Source of the DNA: Curtobacterium flaccumfaciens pv. betae
Lineage (GTDB): Bacteria; Actinomycetota; Actinomycetes; Actinomycetales; Microbacteriaceae
Assembly: GCF_026241855.1 (NCBI RefSeq)
Contig: NZ_JAPJDC010000001.1
Coordinates: forward strand, 1,860,001 to 1,924,000
Length of the DNA stretch: 64,000 bases
Direction: 5' to 3'
Shown: piece after piece, positions 46,604 through 56,720 of the stretch
Layout of the letters: every line of letters starts with the position of its first letter
Position numbering within the stretch: position 1 is the first letter of the stretch
Position numbers and translations under genes: made by a program
Notes under the pieces: generated by a model
Told to the model about the DNA's origin: nothing
The model's database searches: none
Seen by the model: the letters and a program-made list of their open reading frames with translations, nothing else

Positions 46604-48999
46604 TCAGGCTCCGACGTACGCCGCCAGGTGCTGCCCGGTCAGCGTCGACCGTGCCGCCACCAGCTCGGCGGGCGTCCCCTCGAACACGATCCGCCCGCCG
46701 TCGTGGCCGGCACCCGGTCCGAGGTCGATGATCCAGTCGGCATGCGCCATCACGGCCTGGTGGTGCTCGATCACGACGACCGTCCGACCGGCGTCGACGA
46801 GCCGGTCGAGCAGGCCGAGCAACTGGTCCACGTCGGCCAGGTGCAGGCCGGTGGTCGGCTCGTCGAGCACCACGACGCCGCCGCGGTCGCCGAGGTGCGT
46901 CGCGAGCTTGAGCCGCTGCCGCTCTCCCCCGGACAACGTGGTGAGCGGCTGCCCGATCGTCAGGTACCCGAGCCCCACGTCGGCCAGCCGGGCGAGGATC
47001 GTGTGGGCCGCCGGCAGTGCGGACTCCCCCGCCGCGAAGAACGCCAGCGCGTCGGCGACGGACATGCCGAGCACCTCGCTGATGTCCTTCCCACCCAGGT
47101 GGTACCCGAGCACGGACTGGTCGAACCGCTTGCCGTCGCACTCGACGCAGGGGCTCGCGACGCCCGCCATCATGCCGAGGTCGGTGTACACGACACCGGC
47201 ACCGTTGCACGCCGGGCAGGCGCCCTCGGAGTTGGCGCTGAACAGTGCGGGCTTCACGCCGTTGGCCTTCGCGAAGGCCTTCCGGATCGGCTCGAGCAAG
47301 CCGGTGTACGTCGCCGGGTTGCTCCGCCGTGAGCCACGGATCCCGCTCTGGTCGATGGCGACCACGTCGTCGCGCCCGGCCAGCGAGCCGTGGATGAGCG
47401 TGCTCTTGCCCGAGCCGGCGACCCCCGTGACGACGGTGAGCACCCCCGTGGGGACGTCCACGTCGACGTCGTGCAGGTTGTGGGCCGAGGCGCCGCGGAT
47501 CGCGATCGCCCCGTCCGGACGACGCACCGCGGACTTCACGGTGACGCGGTCGTCCAGGTGCCGACCGGTCACGGTCCCGCTGGCACGCAGCCCGTCGACG
47601 GGCCCCTGGTAGCAGAGCGTCCCACCGCCGGATCCGGCACCGGGCCCGAGGTCGACGACGTGGTCGGCGATCGCGATGACCTCGGGCTTGTGCTCGACGA
47701 CCAGGACGGTGTTGCCCTTGTCGCGCAACCGGACGAGCAGTTCGTTCATCCGCTCGATGTCGTGCGGGTGCAGCCCCGTGCTCGGCTCGTCGAAGACGTA
47801 GGTGACGTCACTGAGCGAGGAGCCGAGGTGCTTCACCATCTTCACGCGCTGCCCCTCTCCCCCGGACAGCGTGCCGGTGGGGCGGTCGAGCGACAGGTAG
47901 CCGAGTCCGATCTCGACGAAGGACTCGAGCAGGTCGCGGAGCCCCTCGAGCAACGGCCCGGCCCCGGGGTCGTCGAGCCCCCGCAGCCAGGTGACGGCAT
48001 CGGTGACCTGCATCGCGCAGACGTCGGCGATGCTGCGGTCCGCGATCTTGGACGAGCGGGCGGTGTCGTTCAGCCGGGTGCCGTCGCAGGCCGGACACGT
48101 CGTGAAGGTCACCGCACGGTCGACGAAGGCCCGGATGTGCGGCTGCATCGCCTCGCGGTCCTTCTGCAGGAACGAGCGCCGGACCCGGTGCACGAGCCCC
48201 TCGTAGGTCATGTTGATGCCGGCGATCTTCTGCTTCGTCGGCTCGCGGTACAGGAAGTCCTGCCGCTCCTGCTCGGTGAAGTCACGGATCGGGGTGTCCC
48301 GGTCGAAGTAGCCCGACTCGGCGTACAGCCGCACGTTCCACCCGTCGGTCCCGTACCCGGGGATCGTGAGCGCGCCGTCCCCGAGCGACTTCGTGTCGTC
48401 GAAGAGCTGTGTCAGGTCGATGTCGTTGACCAGCCCCCGACCCTCGCAGTCGGCGCACATGCCGCCGAGCCGGGTGAACGAGACCTTCTGGGCCTTCGCG
48501 TCCGCACCCTTCTGCACCGTGATCGCTCCCCCGGCCGTCACGGTGGCGAGGTTGAACGAGAACGCGTTCGGCCCCCCCCGATGTGCGGTCGACCGAGTCG
48601 GCTGAACAGCACGCGCAGCATCGCGTTCGCGTCCGTCGCGGTGCCGACGGTGGAGCGCGGGTCGGCACCGATGCGCTCCTGGTCGACGACGATCGCGGTG
48701 GTCAGGCCGTCGAGCAGGTCGACGTCCGGACACGCGAGCGAGGGCATGAACCCCTGCACGAACGCGCTGTAGGTCTCGTTGATCATCCGCTGCGACTCGG
48801 CGGCGACGGTGCCGAACACGAGTGAGCTCTTGCCCGAGCCGGAGACCCCGGTGAACACCGTCAGCCGCCGCTTCGGCAGGTCCACGTCGACGTCGCGCAG
48901 GTTGTTCGCGCGGGCACCGCGCACCCGGATCCGGTCGTGCCGGTCGGCAGGGTGCGCGTCGGCGCCGGTGGGGTCGTCGTCGACCGGATCGGTGTGCAT
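46604..48999 (-). pseudogene. UvrA paralogue (DrrC/UvrA2-like ABC protein) with a poly-G frameshift
   Basis: The N-terminal 140 codons read in one frame from ATG 48997-48999 (NNLRDVDVDLPKRR, Walker A GVSGSGKSS). The remaining ~655 read in another (NAFSFN onward, CADCEGRG and CPAC zinc sites, LSGGEGQR, second Walker A GVAGSGKST, LSGGERQR). The switch falls at eight C/G bases, 48572-48579; six or nine would keep frame (HIGGPNAFSFN). Intact length ~800 residues, shorter than UvrA (~950), as in UvrA-like proteins tied to DNA-binding drug resistance. May be broken, phase-variable or a sequencing error. Confidence 0.8.
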
Positions 49000-49015
49000 G
49001 CGCGTCAGCGTACCG

Positions 49016-49053
49016 ACGGGAGGCCCGTGGCGGGGCCGCCACGGGCCTCCCGT
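49016..49053. terminator. 18-bp perfect GGAGGC palindrome, likely Nudix terminator
   Basis: ACGGGAGGCCCGTGGCGG and its complement with a 2-base centre. It is 37 bp past the Nudix stop (minus strand) and upstream of the UvrA-like start. Member of the GGAGGC palindrome family. Confidence 0.8.
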
Positions 49054-49090
49054 CCGGTCCTGGGTCGGTCCTCAGGCCGTGGTGCGGTGC

Positions 49091-49543
49091 TCAGGCGCCG
49101 TGACGGCGCACCAGGTCCGGCAGCTCGGCGGGTTCGAACTCCTCGTCGGTCGCGTCGAGTTCGTCGGCGGTCCACCACCGCGAGGCGAGGATGTCGACGC
49201 GCTCGTCGTCGGTCCACTCTGCGTCGGACAGCTCGAAGTCCGGCGTGCGCACGACGTAGAACTCGGCGTGCCCGCGGTCGTGGTCGGCGAGGTCCCACTC
49301 GACGGTGAAGTCCCAGGACCACACCGGCTCGCCGGGTTCGTCGATGACGATCCCGGTCTCCTCGCGCAGCTCGCGGATCGCGGCGTCGCGGTGGGACTCC
49401 CCCGGGTCGACCCCGCCACCCGGCGTGATCCAGCGGTGGGCACCGTCCGACGAGGGCGACTTCGTGTCCATCAGGAACACGCGGCCCTCGGGGTCGAGCA
49501 GCAGGATGCGGGAGGTGCGGCGCAGGCCGGGCTTGGCGGTCAC
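49091..49543 (-). CDS. Nudix hydrolase
   Basis: 150 residues with the Nudix box GGGVDPGESHRDAAIRELRE-ETGI complete, including the REXXEE metal ligands. Hydrolyses a nucleoside diphosphate linked to X; substrate unknown. GTG at 49541-49543, ten bases after the stop of the SDR gene upstream, so the two are an operon. Confidence 0.88.
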   Translation of the reverse strand: MTAKPGLRRTSRILLLDPEGRVFLMDTKSPSSDGAHRWITPGGGVDPGESHRDAAIRELREETGIVIDEPGEPVWSWDFTVEWDLADHDRGHAEFYVVRTPDFELSDAEWTDDERVDILASRWWTADELDATDEEFEPAELPDLVRRHGA

Positions 49544-49553
49544 CCGCCCGACG

Positions 49554-50315
49554 TTAGCCGACGAAGCCGCTGACGTCGCCGACCAGCTTGGTGTGGTCGG
49601 CGGGGATCGGCTCGACGGCGGCCAGGGCGATCTCGGCCGCGAACTCGGACACGCTGTAGAGCTTGCCGACCTCCTGCCGACGACCCTCGATCGCACCGGG
49701 GTTCAGGCGGTTCAGCAGGGTCGCGGTGATCGTGCCCTCGATCATGTCGCCGGAGACCACGACGAACTCGATGCCGGCGGCCTCGAGCTGCGGGATGAGC
49801 TCGCGGAGGGCGAGTTCTCCGGCGCGCTTGCTCTTGGCGACCGGGACGTACTCGTCCATCGTCTCGGCGGTCTCGACGAAGTGGGCCTGGTGGCTCGTGA
49901 CGAACACCACGCGGGACCCGGCGGGCATGTGCGGCACGGCGGTCTGCAGCATGTCGACCTGCGCGTCGCGGTTCAGGCGGAGCGCGTAGTCCTCGCCGAC
50001 GCCGGACTCCATGCCGCCGGAGGCGTTCAGCACGAGCAGGTCGATGCCGCCCCACTCCTGCACGACGGTGTCGACGATTGCCTGCACGGAGACGTGCTCG
50101 GTGAGGTCGGCTCCGACGGCCAGGGCGGAACCGCCCGCCTCGACGATCTTCTCGGCGATCTGCTCCGCGCGCTTGGCCTTGTTGCGGTAGTTCACGACGA
50201 CCTTCGCACCGGCCGCGGCGAGGTAGCCGACGGTGTCGGCGCCGATGCCACGGGACGAACCGGTGACGACGGCGCGCTTGTCGGTGAGGGATCCGGGGGC
50301 GAGGGGGTTGCTCAC
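49554..50315 (-). CDS. Short-chain dehydrogenase/reductase
   Basis: 253 residues: VVTGSSRGIGADTVGYLAA, VLNASGG in place of the usual NNAG, and a catalytic region VTSHQAHF...Y-VAKSK. The active-site Tyr is in DEYVPVAKSK, so the YXXXK motif is present. GTG with GGAG upstream. Substrate unknown. Divergent from the NfeD gene. Confidence 0.85.
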   Translation of the reverse strand: MSNPLAPGSLTDKRAVVTGSSRGIGADTVGYLAAAGAKVVVNYRNKAKRAEQIAEKIVEAGGSALAVGADLTEHVSVQAIVDTVVQEWGGIDLLVLNASGGMESGVGEDYALRLNRDAQVDMLQTAVPHMPAGSRVVFVTSHQAHFVETAETMDEYVPVAKSKRAGELALRELIPQLEAAGIEFVVVSGDMIEGTITATLLNRLNPGAIEGRRQEVGKLYSVSEFAAEIALAAVEPIPADHTKLVGDVSGFVG

Positions 50316-50469
50316 AGTCGTGTTCTCCAGGTCTGGTTCCGGCCGGTCGGGCGCACCGAGCCTACCAATCGCCTGCACGGCCGTCGGACGGCCCTGATAT
50401 GTTGAACGGAGTTGTACCGGCTGTCGCGACGCAGCGAGCCGCCGCGCGCGACCGAGGGAGGGAGATCGC

Positions 50470-50943
50470 GTGAACGGAATCGATTGGATCCAGAGCACCG
50501 TCTGGATCGGCCTGGTGTTGCTCCTGGGCGTGGTCGAGATCTTCACCCTCGACTTCATCTTCATCATGCTCGCGGCGGGTGCCGCCGGCGGGTTGATCGC
50601 CGCGTTGCTCGGCGCCCCGTGGTGGCTGTCCGCCATCGTCGCCGCGGTCGCCGCCCTCGTGCTGCTGTCGCTCGTCCGCCCGCGCCTGCTCGTGGCGCTC
50701 GGCCGCGGTGCCGACCCACACCGCACCAACGTCGAGGGGCTCATCGGGCTCGCCGGCACGGTCGCGGTCGCCTTCACCTCCTCCAGTCCTGGTCAGGTGC
50801 GCCTGGCCAACGGCGAGACCTGGAGTGCGCGGTTCGCCGCGGACTCCGTCGACCGCACACCGCCACTCGGGACCCCCGTGGTCGTCGAGTCGATCGAGGG
50901 GTCGACCGCGGTCGTGCGCCTCGCAGAAAGGGCCACCTCGTGA
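50470..50943 (+). CDS. NfeD-family membrane protein
   Basis: 157 residues: membrane segments at about 12-32, 34-52 and 54-72, then a soluble OB-like domain (IGLAGTVAVAFTSSSPGQVR to VVVESIEGSTAVVRL). NfeD proteins pair with SPFH/stomatin proteins in membrane microdomains. GTG with GAGGGAGGGAG upstream; overlaps the SPFH gene by 4 bases. Confidence 0.88.
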   Translation: MNGIDWIQSTVWIGLVLLLGVVEIFTLDFIFIMLAAGAAGGLIAALLGAPWWLSAIVAAVAALVLLSLVRPRLLVALGRGADPHRTNVEGLIGLAGTVAVAFTSSSPGQVRLANGETWSARFAADSVDRTPPLGTPVVVESIEGSTAVVRLAERATS

Positions 50944-52145
50944 CCAGCATCTCCCCGGGGACGATCGCACTGCTCGTGCTCATCCTCGTCGTCGTCATCT
51001 TCGTGATCGTCGTCCTGGCGAAGGCGATCCGGATCGTTCCCCAGGCCACCGCGGGGATCGTCGAGCGACTCGGCAAGTACCACAAGACCCTCAACCCGGG
51101 CCTGAACCTCCTGGTGCCGTTCATCGACCGTCTGCGGCCGCTGCTCGACATGCGTGAGCAGGTCGTCTCGTTCCCGCCGCAGCCCGTGATCACCGAGGAC
51201 AACCTGGTGGTCTCGATCGACACCGTCGTCTACTTCCAGGTGACCGACGCCCGTGCCGCGACGTACGAGATCGCGAACTACCTCGGCGCCGTCGAGCAGC
51301 TCACTACCACCACGCTCCGCAACGTCGTCGGTGGCCTGAACCTCGAAGAGGCGCTGACCAGCCGCGACAACATCAACGGCCAGCTCCGCGTCGTCCTCGA
51401 CGAAGCCACCGGCAAGTGGGGCATCCGTGTCGGCCGAGTCGAGCTCAAGGCGATCGAGCCGCCCGTGTCCATCCAGGACGCCATGGAACAGCAGCTCCGT
51501 GCCGAGCGCAGCCGTCGTGCCGCGATCCTGCAGGCCGAGGGCACCAAGCAGTCCCAGATCCTCGAGGCCGAGGGGCAGCGGCAGGCCGCGATCCTGGCCG
51601 CCGAGGGTGACGCCAAGGCACAGGTGCTCCGCGCCGAGGGTGAAGCCCAGGCCATCGCGACCGTGTTCGAGGCCATCCACACCGGTGACCCGGACGAGAA
51701 GCTGCTCTCCTACCAGTACCTGCAGACCCTGCCGAAGATCGCCGAGGGCACGTCGAACAAGCTCTGGATGATCCCGAGCGAGTTCACCGAGGCCCTGTCC
51801 GGCATCGCGAAGGGCTTCAGTGCCAGCCGCGGTGGCGGTGGTGCCGGTCCGGTCGGCGGCGCTGCCAGCGGGACGGACTTCCTGTCCCGGATCTCGAAGC
51901 TCGCGAACGAGAGCCTGGCGAACACCGCAGCCGCGGACACCACGATGCCGCGCGCGGATGCCACCGCCGCGGACATCGTCCCCGAGTCCGACCTCGACGC
52001 ACGCCTGGCCGAGTCGAACCGCAGTGTCGACGCACACCTGGCGGCCGCCGACGACGCGACCGCCGAGCAGGTCGAGGAGACTCCGCCCACGCCGGGCGAC
52101 GACGCCTCCGGTCACCGGACCAGCGACGGCTCCGGTCGGCGCTGA
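50940..52145 (+). CDS. SPFH/stomatin-family membrane protein
   Basis: 401 residues: N-terminal membrane anchor (LLVLILVVVIFVIVVLAKAI), SPFH/Band 7 domain (IVERLGKYHKTLNPGLNLLV, VDTVVYFQVTD-like), a Glu/Ala/Gln coiled coil (AEGTKQSQILEAEGQRQAAI), and a 120-residue Gly/Ala then acidic disordered tail. Organises membrane domains, probably with the adjacent NfeD protein. Ends in a strong terminator. Confidence 0.9.
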   Translation: MTSISPGTIALLVLILVVVIFVIVVLAKAIRIVPQATAGIVERLGKYHKTLNPGLNLLVPFIDRLRPLLDMREQVVSFPPQPVITEDNLVVSIDTVVYFQVTDARAATYEIANYLGAVEQLTTTTLRNVVGGLNLEEALTSRDNINGQLRVVLDEATGKWGIRVGRVELKAIEPPVSIQDAMEQQLRAERSRRAAILQAEGTKQSQILEAEGQRQAAILAAEGDAKAQVLRAEGEAQAIATVFEAIHTGDPDEKLLSYQYLQTLPKIAEGTSNKLWMIPSEFTEALSGIAKGFSASRGGGGAGPVGGAASGTDFLSRISKLANESLANTAAADTTMPRADATAADIVPESDLDARLAESNRSVDAHLAAADDATAEQVEETPPTPGDDASGHRTSDGSGRR

Positions 52146-52162
52146 CGCTCCGGCACGGACGA

Positions 52163-52204
52163 ACGACGACGCCCGCCCCGGGGAACCGGGGCGGGCGTCG
52201 TCGT
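52163..52204. terminator. Terminator between the SPFH gene and rbpA
   Basis: 19-bp perfect stem ACGACGACGCCCGCCCCGG with complement around a GGAA tetraloop. The genes on both sides converge here, so it can serve both strands. Confidence 0.9.
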
Positions 52205-52217
52205 GTGTTCGGTGGGG

Positions 52218-52568
52218 TCAGGCGCCGCGTCGTGCGCGGAGGACCTGCAGGCGCTCTTCGAGGAGCTCCTCGAGTTCCTCGCGCGAGCGGCGCTCGAGCA
52301 GCATGTCCCAGTGGGTGCGGGGTGCCTTCACGTCCTCTTCGGCAACCTCGACGGGGATCCCGTCGTCACCGAGCAGCCGGCCCTCACGGCCGGAGCGGGG
52401 CTCGGACCACGTCTGGGGGACGTCCGCGTCAGCGGAGAAGACGATGTCGAACGTCTCACCCGAATCCGTCTGGTAGACCGCACGCTTGCGATCCGAGAGC
52501 TCGACGCCCTCTTCGCTCTGGAGACTCTGACTCCCGAGCCGCATGCCGCGGAGACTCCGATCAGCCAT
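52218..52568 (-). CDS. rbpA: RNA polymerase-binding protein RbpA
   Basis: Actinobacterial essential factor that binds the sigma factor and RNA polymerase and stabilises the open complex. 116 residues with the family start MADRSLRGMRLGSQSLQSEE, core YQTDSGETFDIVFSADADVP, and the sigma-interacting C-terminal helix THWDMLLERRSREELEELL. ATG at 52566-52568 with GAGAGGAG upstream. Confidence 0.94.
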   Translation of the reverse strand: MADRSLRGMRLGSQSLQSEEGVELSDRKRAVYQTDSGETFDIVFSADADVPQTWSEPRSGREGRLLGDDGIPVEVAEEDVKAPRTHWDMLLERRSREELEELLEERLQVLRARRGA

Positions 52569-52677
52569 GTGTGTGCTCCTCTCGCTCGTCTGCCCTCCAC
52601 AACACTGTCCCACGCCCCATCATCCCGTACCGGCGCATTCACAGTCCGTTCCCAGTGGCTGGGCGCGGCGAGTCCGA

Positions 52678-54270
52678 TCAAGAGCGGGTTCGACGACCCC
52701 AGGGCGCGCAGGCGAGGAGCACGAGGAGTCCGCCGAGGGAGAGCAGGAGCGTGATCGAGCCGGACAGGATCGACGCGGGGGTGGTGGACGTGCCGAGCGG
52801 CACGTCGGTCACCATCGAGGTCGCGGTGTACTCCGGCACGCGGTCGATCGTGCGGCCGCTCGGGTCGATGACCTGCGACGCTCCGACGGTCGAGATGTTC
52901 ACGAGCGACCGACCGGTCTCGATGGCCCGCATCCGTGCGATCTCGAGCTGCTGCAGGTTCTCGTCGGTGCCCGAGAAGTCGGCGTTGTTCGTCTGCGCGA
53001 GGATCACCTGCGTTCCCCCGCGCACCATGTCGGCGGTCAGCCCGTCGTCGACGATGTCGAAGCAGATCGAGATGCCGGCACGGATCCCCGCGACCGACAG
53101 GACGTTCGGCTTCGTCCCCGGCGTGTAGTCGCGCTGCAGCAGTCCGATCAGGGACGGCGCGAGCTTGGAGAAGAACCAGCGGTCGGGCACGTACTCACCG
53201 AACGGCACCGGGCGCTTCTTGTCGTAGGACGACTGCCAGCCGTCGGCGGTCCACACGAACGACGTGTTGTGCAGCACCCCCGACGGGGTCTGCGTGATGG
53301 CACCCGCCACGATCGGGGCGTCGAGCGACCCCACGACCGAGTCGAGGGCGGACGCGATGACCGGCTGCTGACGCGGGTCGTACTCCGCACCGGCCTCGGG
53401 CCACACGACCAGGTCCACACCCTTCGCGTCCACGTCCGTCGCCGCGACCTGCGCAGCCAGGACGTCGCCGGGCTCCGCACGGTCGAAGTACCCCGCGGGA
53501 CCGTTGCCCTGCACCGCCTCGACGCGGATCGTGCCGCTCGTCGCCGTCGGCCACGCCGGCACGGCCAGGACCGCCGCGACCAGCAGACCCGCCGTGGCCA
53601 CCCGGACGGGCAGCCGGAGCGTGACGTCCGGCACACGGGGTGCCACGAGCGCGAGCGACACCACGACCGCGACGCAGTACACGACGACGAACGTCAGGCC
53701 GAGGACACCGACGTACGCGGCCACGTGCGCGAACGGCCCCTGCGACTGCGACAGGCCGACGCGCCCCCAGGCGAAACCACCGTACGGCCAGCTCCCCGAG
53801 AACCACTCGCGTCCGGTCCAGAGTGCGGCGACGACGGCCGGGAGGCCCCACACACGTCCGGCGGTCGAGGGCACCACGCGTGCGACCCAGCGGTACGCCA
53901 GGGCGATGGCGACGCTGCCGAGTGCGAAGAACGCGGCTTCGAGCAGGGCGAGTGCGAACCACGGGACCGGGCCCAGGTAACGACCGGCCCACGAGATGGC
54001 CGGGATCCAGAACGCCGCGCCGGCGAGGTAGCCGATCCACGCCGCGCGCCGCGCCCGCTGTCCCATCACCGCGAGCAGCATGCAGGCGAGTGCCGGGTAG
54101 GCGAGGAACCACCACCCGGGCGACGGGAACGCGAGGGCGAAGAGGATCCCGCCGATGACGGCCAACGGCAGCGCGGTGCCGAGCGGCAACGCGGCGAACG
54201 GGCCGGTCGCGACCGCCCCGCGGCCGACGCGCGCGGGCAGCCCACGCACACTGGTCTCCGGAACCCGCAC
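52678..54270 (-). CDS. lnt: Apolipoprotein N-acyltransferase
   Basis: 530 residues: eight or so N-terminal membrane helices, then the nitrilase-type domain. Catalytic Glu in VVWPEAGAEY, Lys in KKRPVPFGEYVPDR, Cys in GISICFDIVDD. Adds the third acyl chain to lipoproteins. GTG with GGAGG upstream, 11 bases after the helicase stop, so the same operon. In some actinobacteria Lnt is fused to a dolichol-phosphomannose synthase; not here. Confidence 0.9.
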   Translation of the reverse strand: MRVPETSVRGLPARVGRGAVATGPFAALPLGTALPLAVIGGILFALAFPSPGWWFLAYPALACMLLAVMGQRARRAAWIGYLAGAAFWIPAISWAGRYLGPVPWFALALLEAAFFALGSVAIALAYRWVARVVPSTAGRVWGLPAVVAALWTGREWFSGSWPYGGFAWGRVGLSQSQGPFAHVAAYVGVLGLTFVVVYCVAVVVSLALVAPRVPDVTLRLPVRVATAGLLVAAVLAVPAWPTATSGTIRVEAVQGNGPAGYFDRAEPGDVLAAQVAATDVDAKGVDLVVWPEAGAEYDPRQQPVIASALDSVVGSLDAPIVAGAITQTPSGVLHNTSFVWTADGWQSSYDKKRPVPFGEYVPDRWFFSKLAPSLIGLLQRDYTPGTKPNVLSVAGIRAGISICFDIVDDGLTADMVRGGTQVILAQTNNADFSGTDENLQQLEIARMRAIETGRSLVNISTVGASQVIDPSGRTIDRVPEYTATSMVTDVPLGTSTTPASILSGSITLLLSLGGLLVLLACAPWGRRTRS

Positions 54271-54281
54271 CGTGCCTCCAG

Positions 54282-56720
54282 TCAGACCGCCGCGTAGGCG
54301 ACGATGCCGCGGCGAACCGCGTCCGTCGCCCGTCGGGCGGTCTGGGCGAGCTCGTCGTCGCCGGCGTTCCGGATCTGGTCGAGCAGGTCGATGACCTGCT
54401 TCGACCAGCGCACGAAGTCGCCGGCCGGCAGGTCGAGGGTGCGGAGGACGTCGTCGAGGGCCGAGCCCGAGGCCCAGCGGAACATGCCGACCGCCATCGC
54501 CGGGGTCGGCGGCTGCGAACCGGCCAGACGCGCCGCACGCTCGATGTCGTCGAGGCGCGACCAGATGGTCAGTGTCTCGTCGAGCGCGGGGCGGAACGCA
54601 CCGCGGGGCAGGGCGTGCTCCGTGCCGGGAGCGTCCTCGCGGCGGGGCTGGTAGATGATCGTCGCGGCCATGGCGGCGAGCTGTGCCGGGGTGAGGTCCT
54701 TCCAGACCCCCGCCTCGAGGCACTCGGCGACGAGCAGGTCGCGGTCACCGTAGATGCGCTGCAGGCGACGGCCACCCGCGGCCACCGTGGCTTCGCCGCT
54801 GCCGGCGTCCACCAGGTAGCCGAGCTCGAGCAGGACCTCGGTGACGCGGTCGAACGTCGTCGCGACGGCGCCCGTGCGGGACCGGATCTGCTGGACGAGC
54901 TTGTCGTTGGCGCGCTTGAGCTTCCACCAGCGCTCGGACCAGCGGGCGTGCGCCTCGCGTTCGGGGCAGGCGTGGCAGGGGTGGCGCTGCAGCTGGCGGC
55001 GGACCGCCGTGATCGCGGCCTGACGTTCCTGGCGGGCGCCGTGCGACGCCTCGCGACCGCCGGGCACGTTCGTGCGCTCGAGGTCGGAGAGCTCACGACG
55101 GAGCGCCGAGTACTCGGTGAAGTCGCCGAGGTGGCACTGCATCGCCTCGCGGTAGCCGTCGAGGGATTCCTGCTGCGAGCGGACCTTGCGGGCGAGGTCG
55201 ACCACCGACCGGTCGGCCTGGAACTGGGCGAACGACGTCTCGAGGACCTCGCGCGTGCGCTGCCGACCGAACTGGTCGATCAGGTTGACGGCCATGTTGT
55301 AGGTCGGCTTGAACGACGAGTTGAGCGGGTACGTGCGACGGCTGGCCAGCGACGCGACGGCCTGCGGGTCGAGCCCGTCGGTCCACTGGATGACCGAGTG
55401 CCCCTCGACGTCGATGCCACGACGACCGGCACGACCGGTGAGCTGCGTGTACTCCCCCGGGGTGATCGGCACACGGGCTTCGCCGTTGAACTTCTCGAGC
55501 TTCTCGAGCACGACGGTGCGCGCCGGCATGTTCACACCGAGTGCCAGGGTCTCGGTCGCGAACACGACCTTGAGGAGCTTGCGCTGGAAGAGGTTCTCGA
55601 CGACCTCCTTGAAGGCAGGCAGCAGGCCGGCGTGGTGTGCCGCGACCCCGCGCTCGAGCCCTTCGAGCCACTCCCAGTAGCCGAGGACGGCCAGGTCTTC
55701 GTCGAGCAGGGTGCGGCAGTGGTACTCCGCCGTCTCGCGGATCTCGTTGCGCTCCTGCACCGTCGTCAGGGACAGGCCCGAGCGCAGGACGTTGCGGACG
55801 CCCTGGTCGCAGCCGTTGCGGCTGAACACGAAGAAGATCGCGGGCAGGAGCATCCGCTCGTCGAGCATGTGCGCGATCTGTTCGCGGTGCACCTTCTCGG
55901 TGCGGGGCCCGCGACGCTCGGGGTAGCCACCACGACCGCGCCGACCGCGGTGGCCGCCGCCGTTCCGCTCACTCCGGGAACCGCCGCCGACCATGCGGAG
56001 CAGTTCCGGATTCACGCGGTTCGTCGCCGCGGCACCGCTCGAGTCGAACAGGTCGACCATCTTCGAACCGACCAGGACGTGCTGCTCGAGCGGCACCGGG
56101 CGGTCTTCGGAGACGATGACGTCCGTGTCGCCGCGGACGGTCTGCAGCCAGTCGCCGAACTCCTCGGCGTTGGACACCGTCGCGCTGAGCGAGACCAGGC
56201 GGACCTCGGTCGGCAGGTGCAGGATGACCTCTTCCCACACGGCACCGCGGAACCGGTCGGCGAGGTAGTGCACCTCGTCGAGGACCACCCAAGCGAGGTC
56301 GTCGAGCAGGTCCGAGTCGGCGTAGATCATGTTCCGGAGCACCTCGGTCGTCATCACGACGACGCGGGCGCGGGGGTTCACGTTCGTGTCGCCGGTGAGC
56401 AGCCCGACCTCGGACTCGCCGTAGACGTCGACGAGCTCGGCGTACTTCTGGTTGCTGAGCGCCTTCATCGGCGTCGTGTAGAAGACCTTCGCCGTCGGCT
56501 GGCGCATGGCGAGCCAGATGGCGAACTCGGCCACGATGGTCTTGCCGGCGCCGGTCGGGGCGGCGACCAGGACGCTGCGGCCCTGGTCGAGCGAGTCGCA
56601 TGCGGCGAACTGGAACGGGTCGAGGTCGAACCGCAGGTCCGTCCGGAAGAGCTCGAGGTTTCGCGACCGGTTGCGCACCTTGGCCGCGGCGAACCGCTCG
56701 GCCGCACTCGTGCCGCTCAC
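54282..56720 (-). CDS. helY: HelY/Ski2-type DEVH-box helicase
   Basis: 812 residues, superfamily 2 RNA helicase. Walker A APTGAGKT, DEVH in VVLDEVHYLADR, SATVSNAEEF, and QLTGRAGRRG motif VI; the C-terminal half resembles the Ski2/Mtr4 ratchet and helical domains. An Arg/Gly-rich insert (ERNGGGHRGRRGRGGYPERR) lies between the two RecA folds, near residue 270. GTG overlaps the tatC stop (GTGA). The tatC-helY order is conserved in actinobacteria. Confidence 0.92.
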   Translation of the reverse strand: MSGTSAAERFAAAKVRNRSRNLELFRTDLRFDLDPFQFAACDSLDQGRSVLVAAPTGAGKTIVAEFAIWLAMRQPTAKVFYTTPMKALSNQKYAELVDVYGESEVGLLTGDTNVNPRARVVVMTTEVLRNMIYADSDLLDDLAWVVLDEVHYLADRFRGAVWEEVILHLPTEVRLVSLSATVSNAEEFGDWLQTVRGDTDVIVSEDRPVPLEQHVLVGSKMVDLFDSSGAAATNRVNPELLRMVGGGSRSERNGGGHRGRRGRGGYPERRGPRTEKVHREQIAHMLDERMLLPAIFFVFSRNGCDQGVRNVLRSGLSLTTVQERNEIRETAEYHCRTLLDEDLAVLGYWEWLEGLERGVAAHHAGLLPAFKEVVENLFQRKLLKVVFATETLALGVNMPARTVVLEKLEKFNGEARVPITPGEYTQLTGRAGRRGIDVEGHSVIQWTDGLDPQAVASLASRRTYPLNSSFKPTYNMAVNLIDQFGRQRTREVLETSFAQFQADRSVVDLARKVRSQQESLDGYREAMQCHLGDFTEYSALRRELSDLERTNVPGGREASHGARQERQAAITAVRRQLQRHPCHACPEREAHARWSERWWKLKRANDKLVQQIRSRTGAVATTFDRVTEVLLELGYLVDAGSGEATVAAGGRRLQRIYGDRDLLVAECLEAGVWKDLTPAQLAAMAATIIYQPRREDAPGTEHALPRGAFRPALDETLTIWSRLDDIERAARLAGSQPPTPAMAVGMFRWASGSALDDVLRTLDLPAGDFVRWSKQVIDLLDQIRNAGDDELAQTARRATDAVRRGIVAYAAV

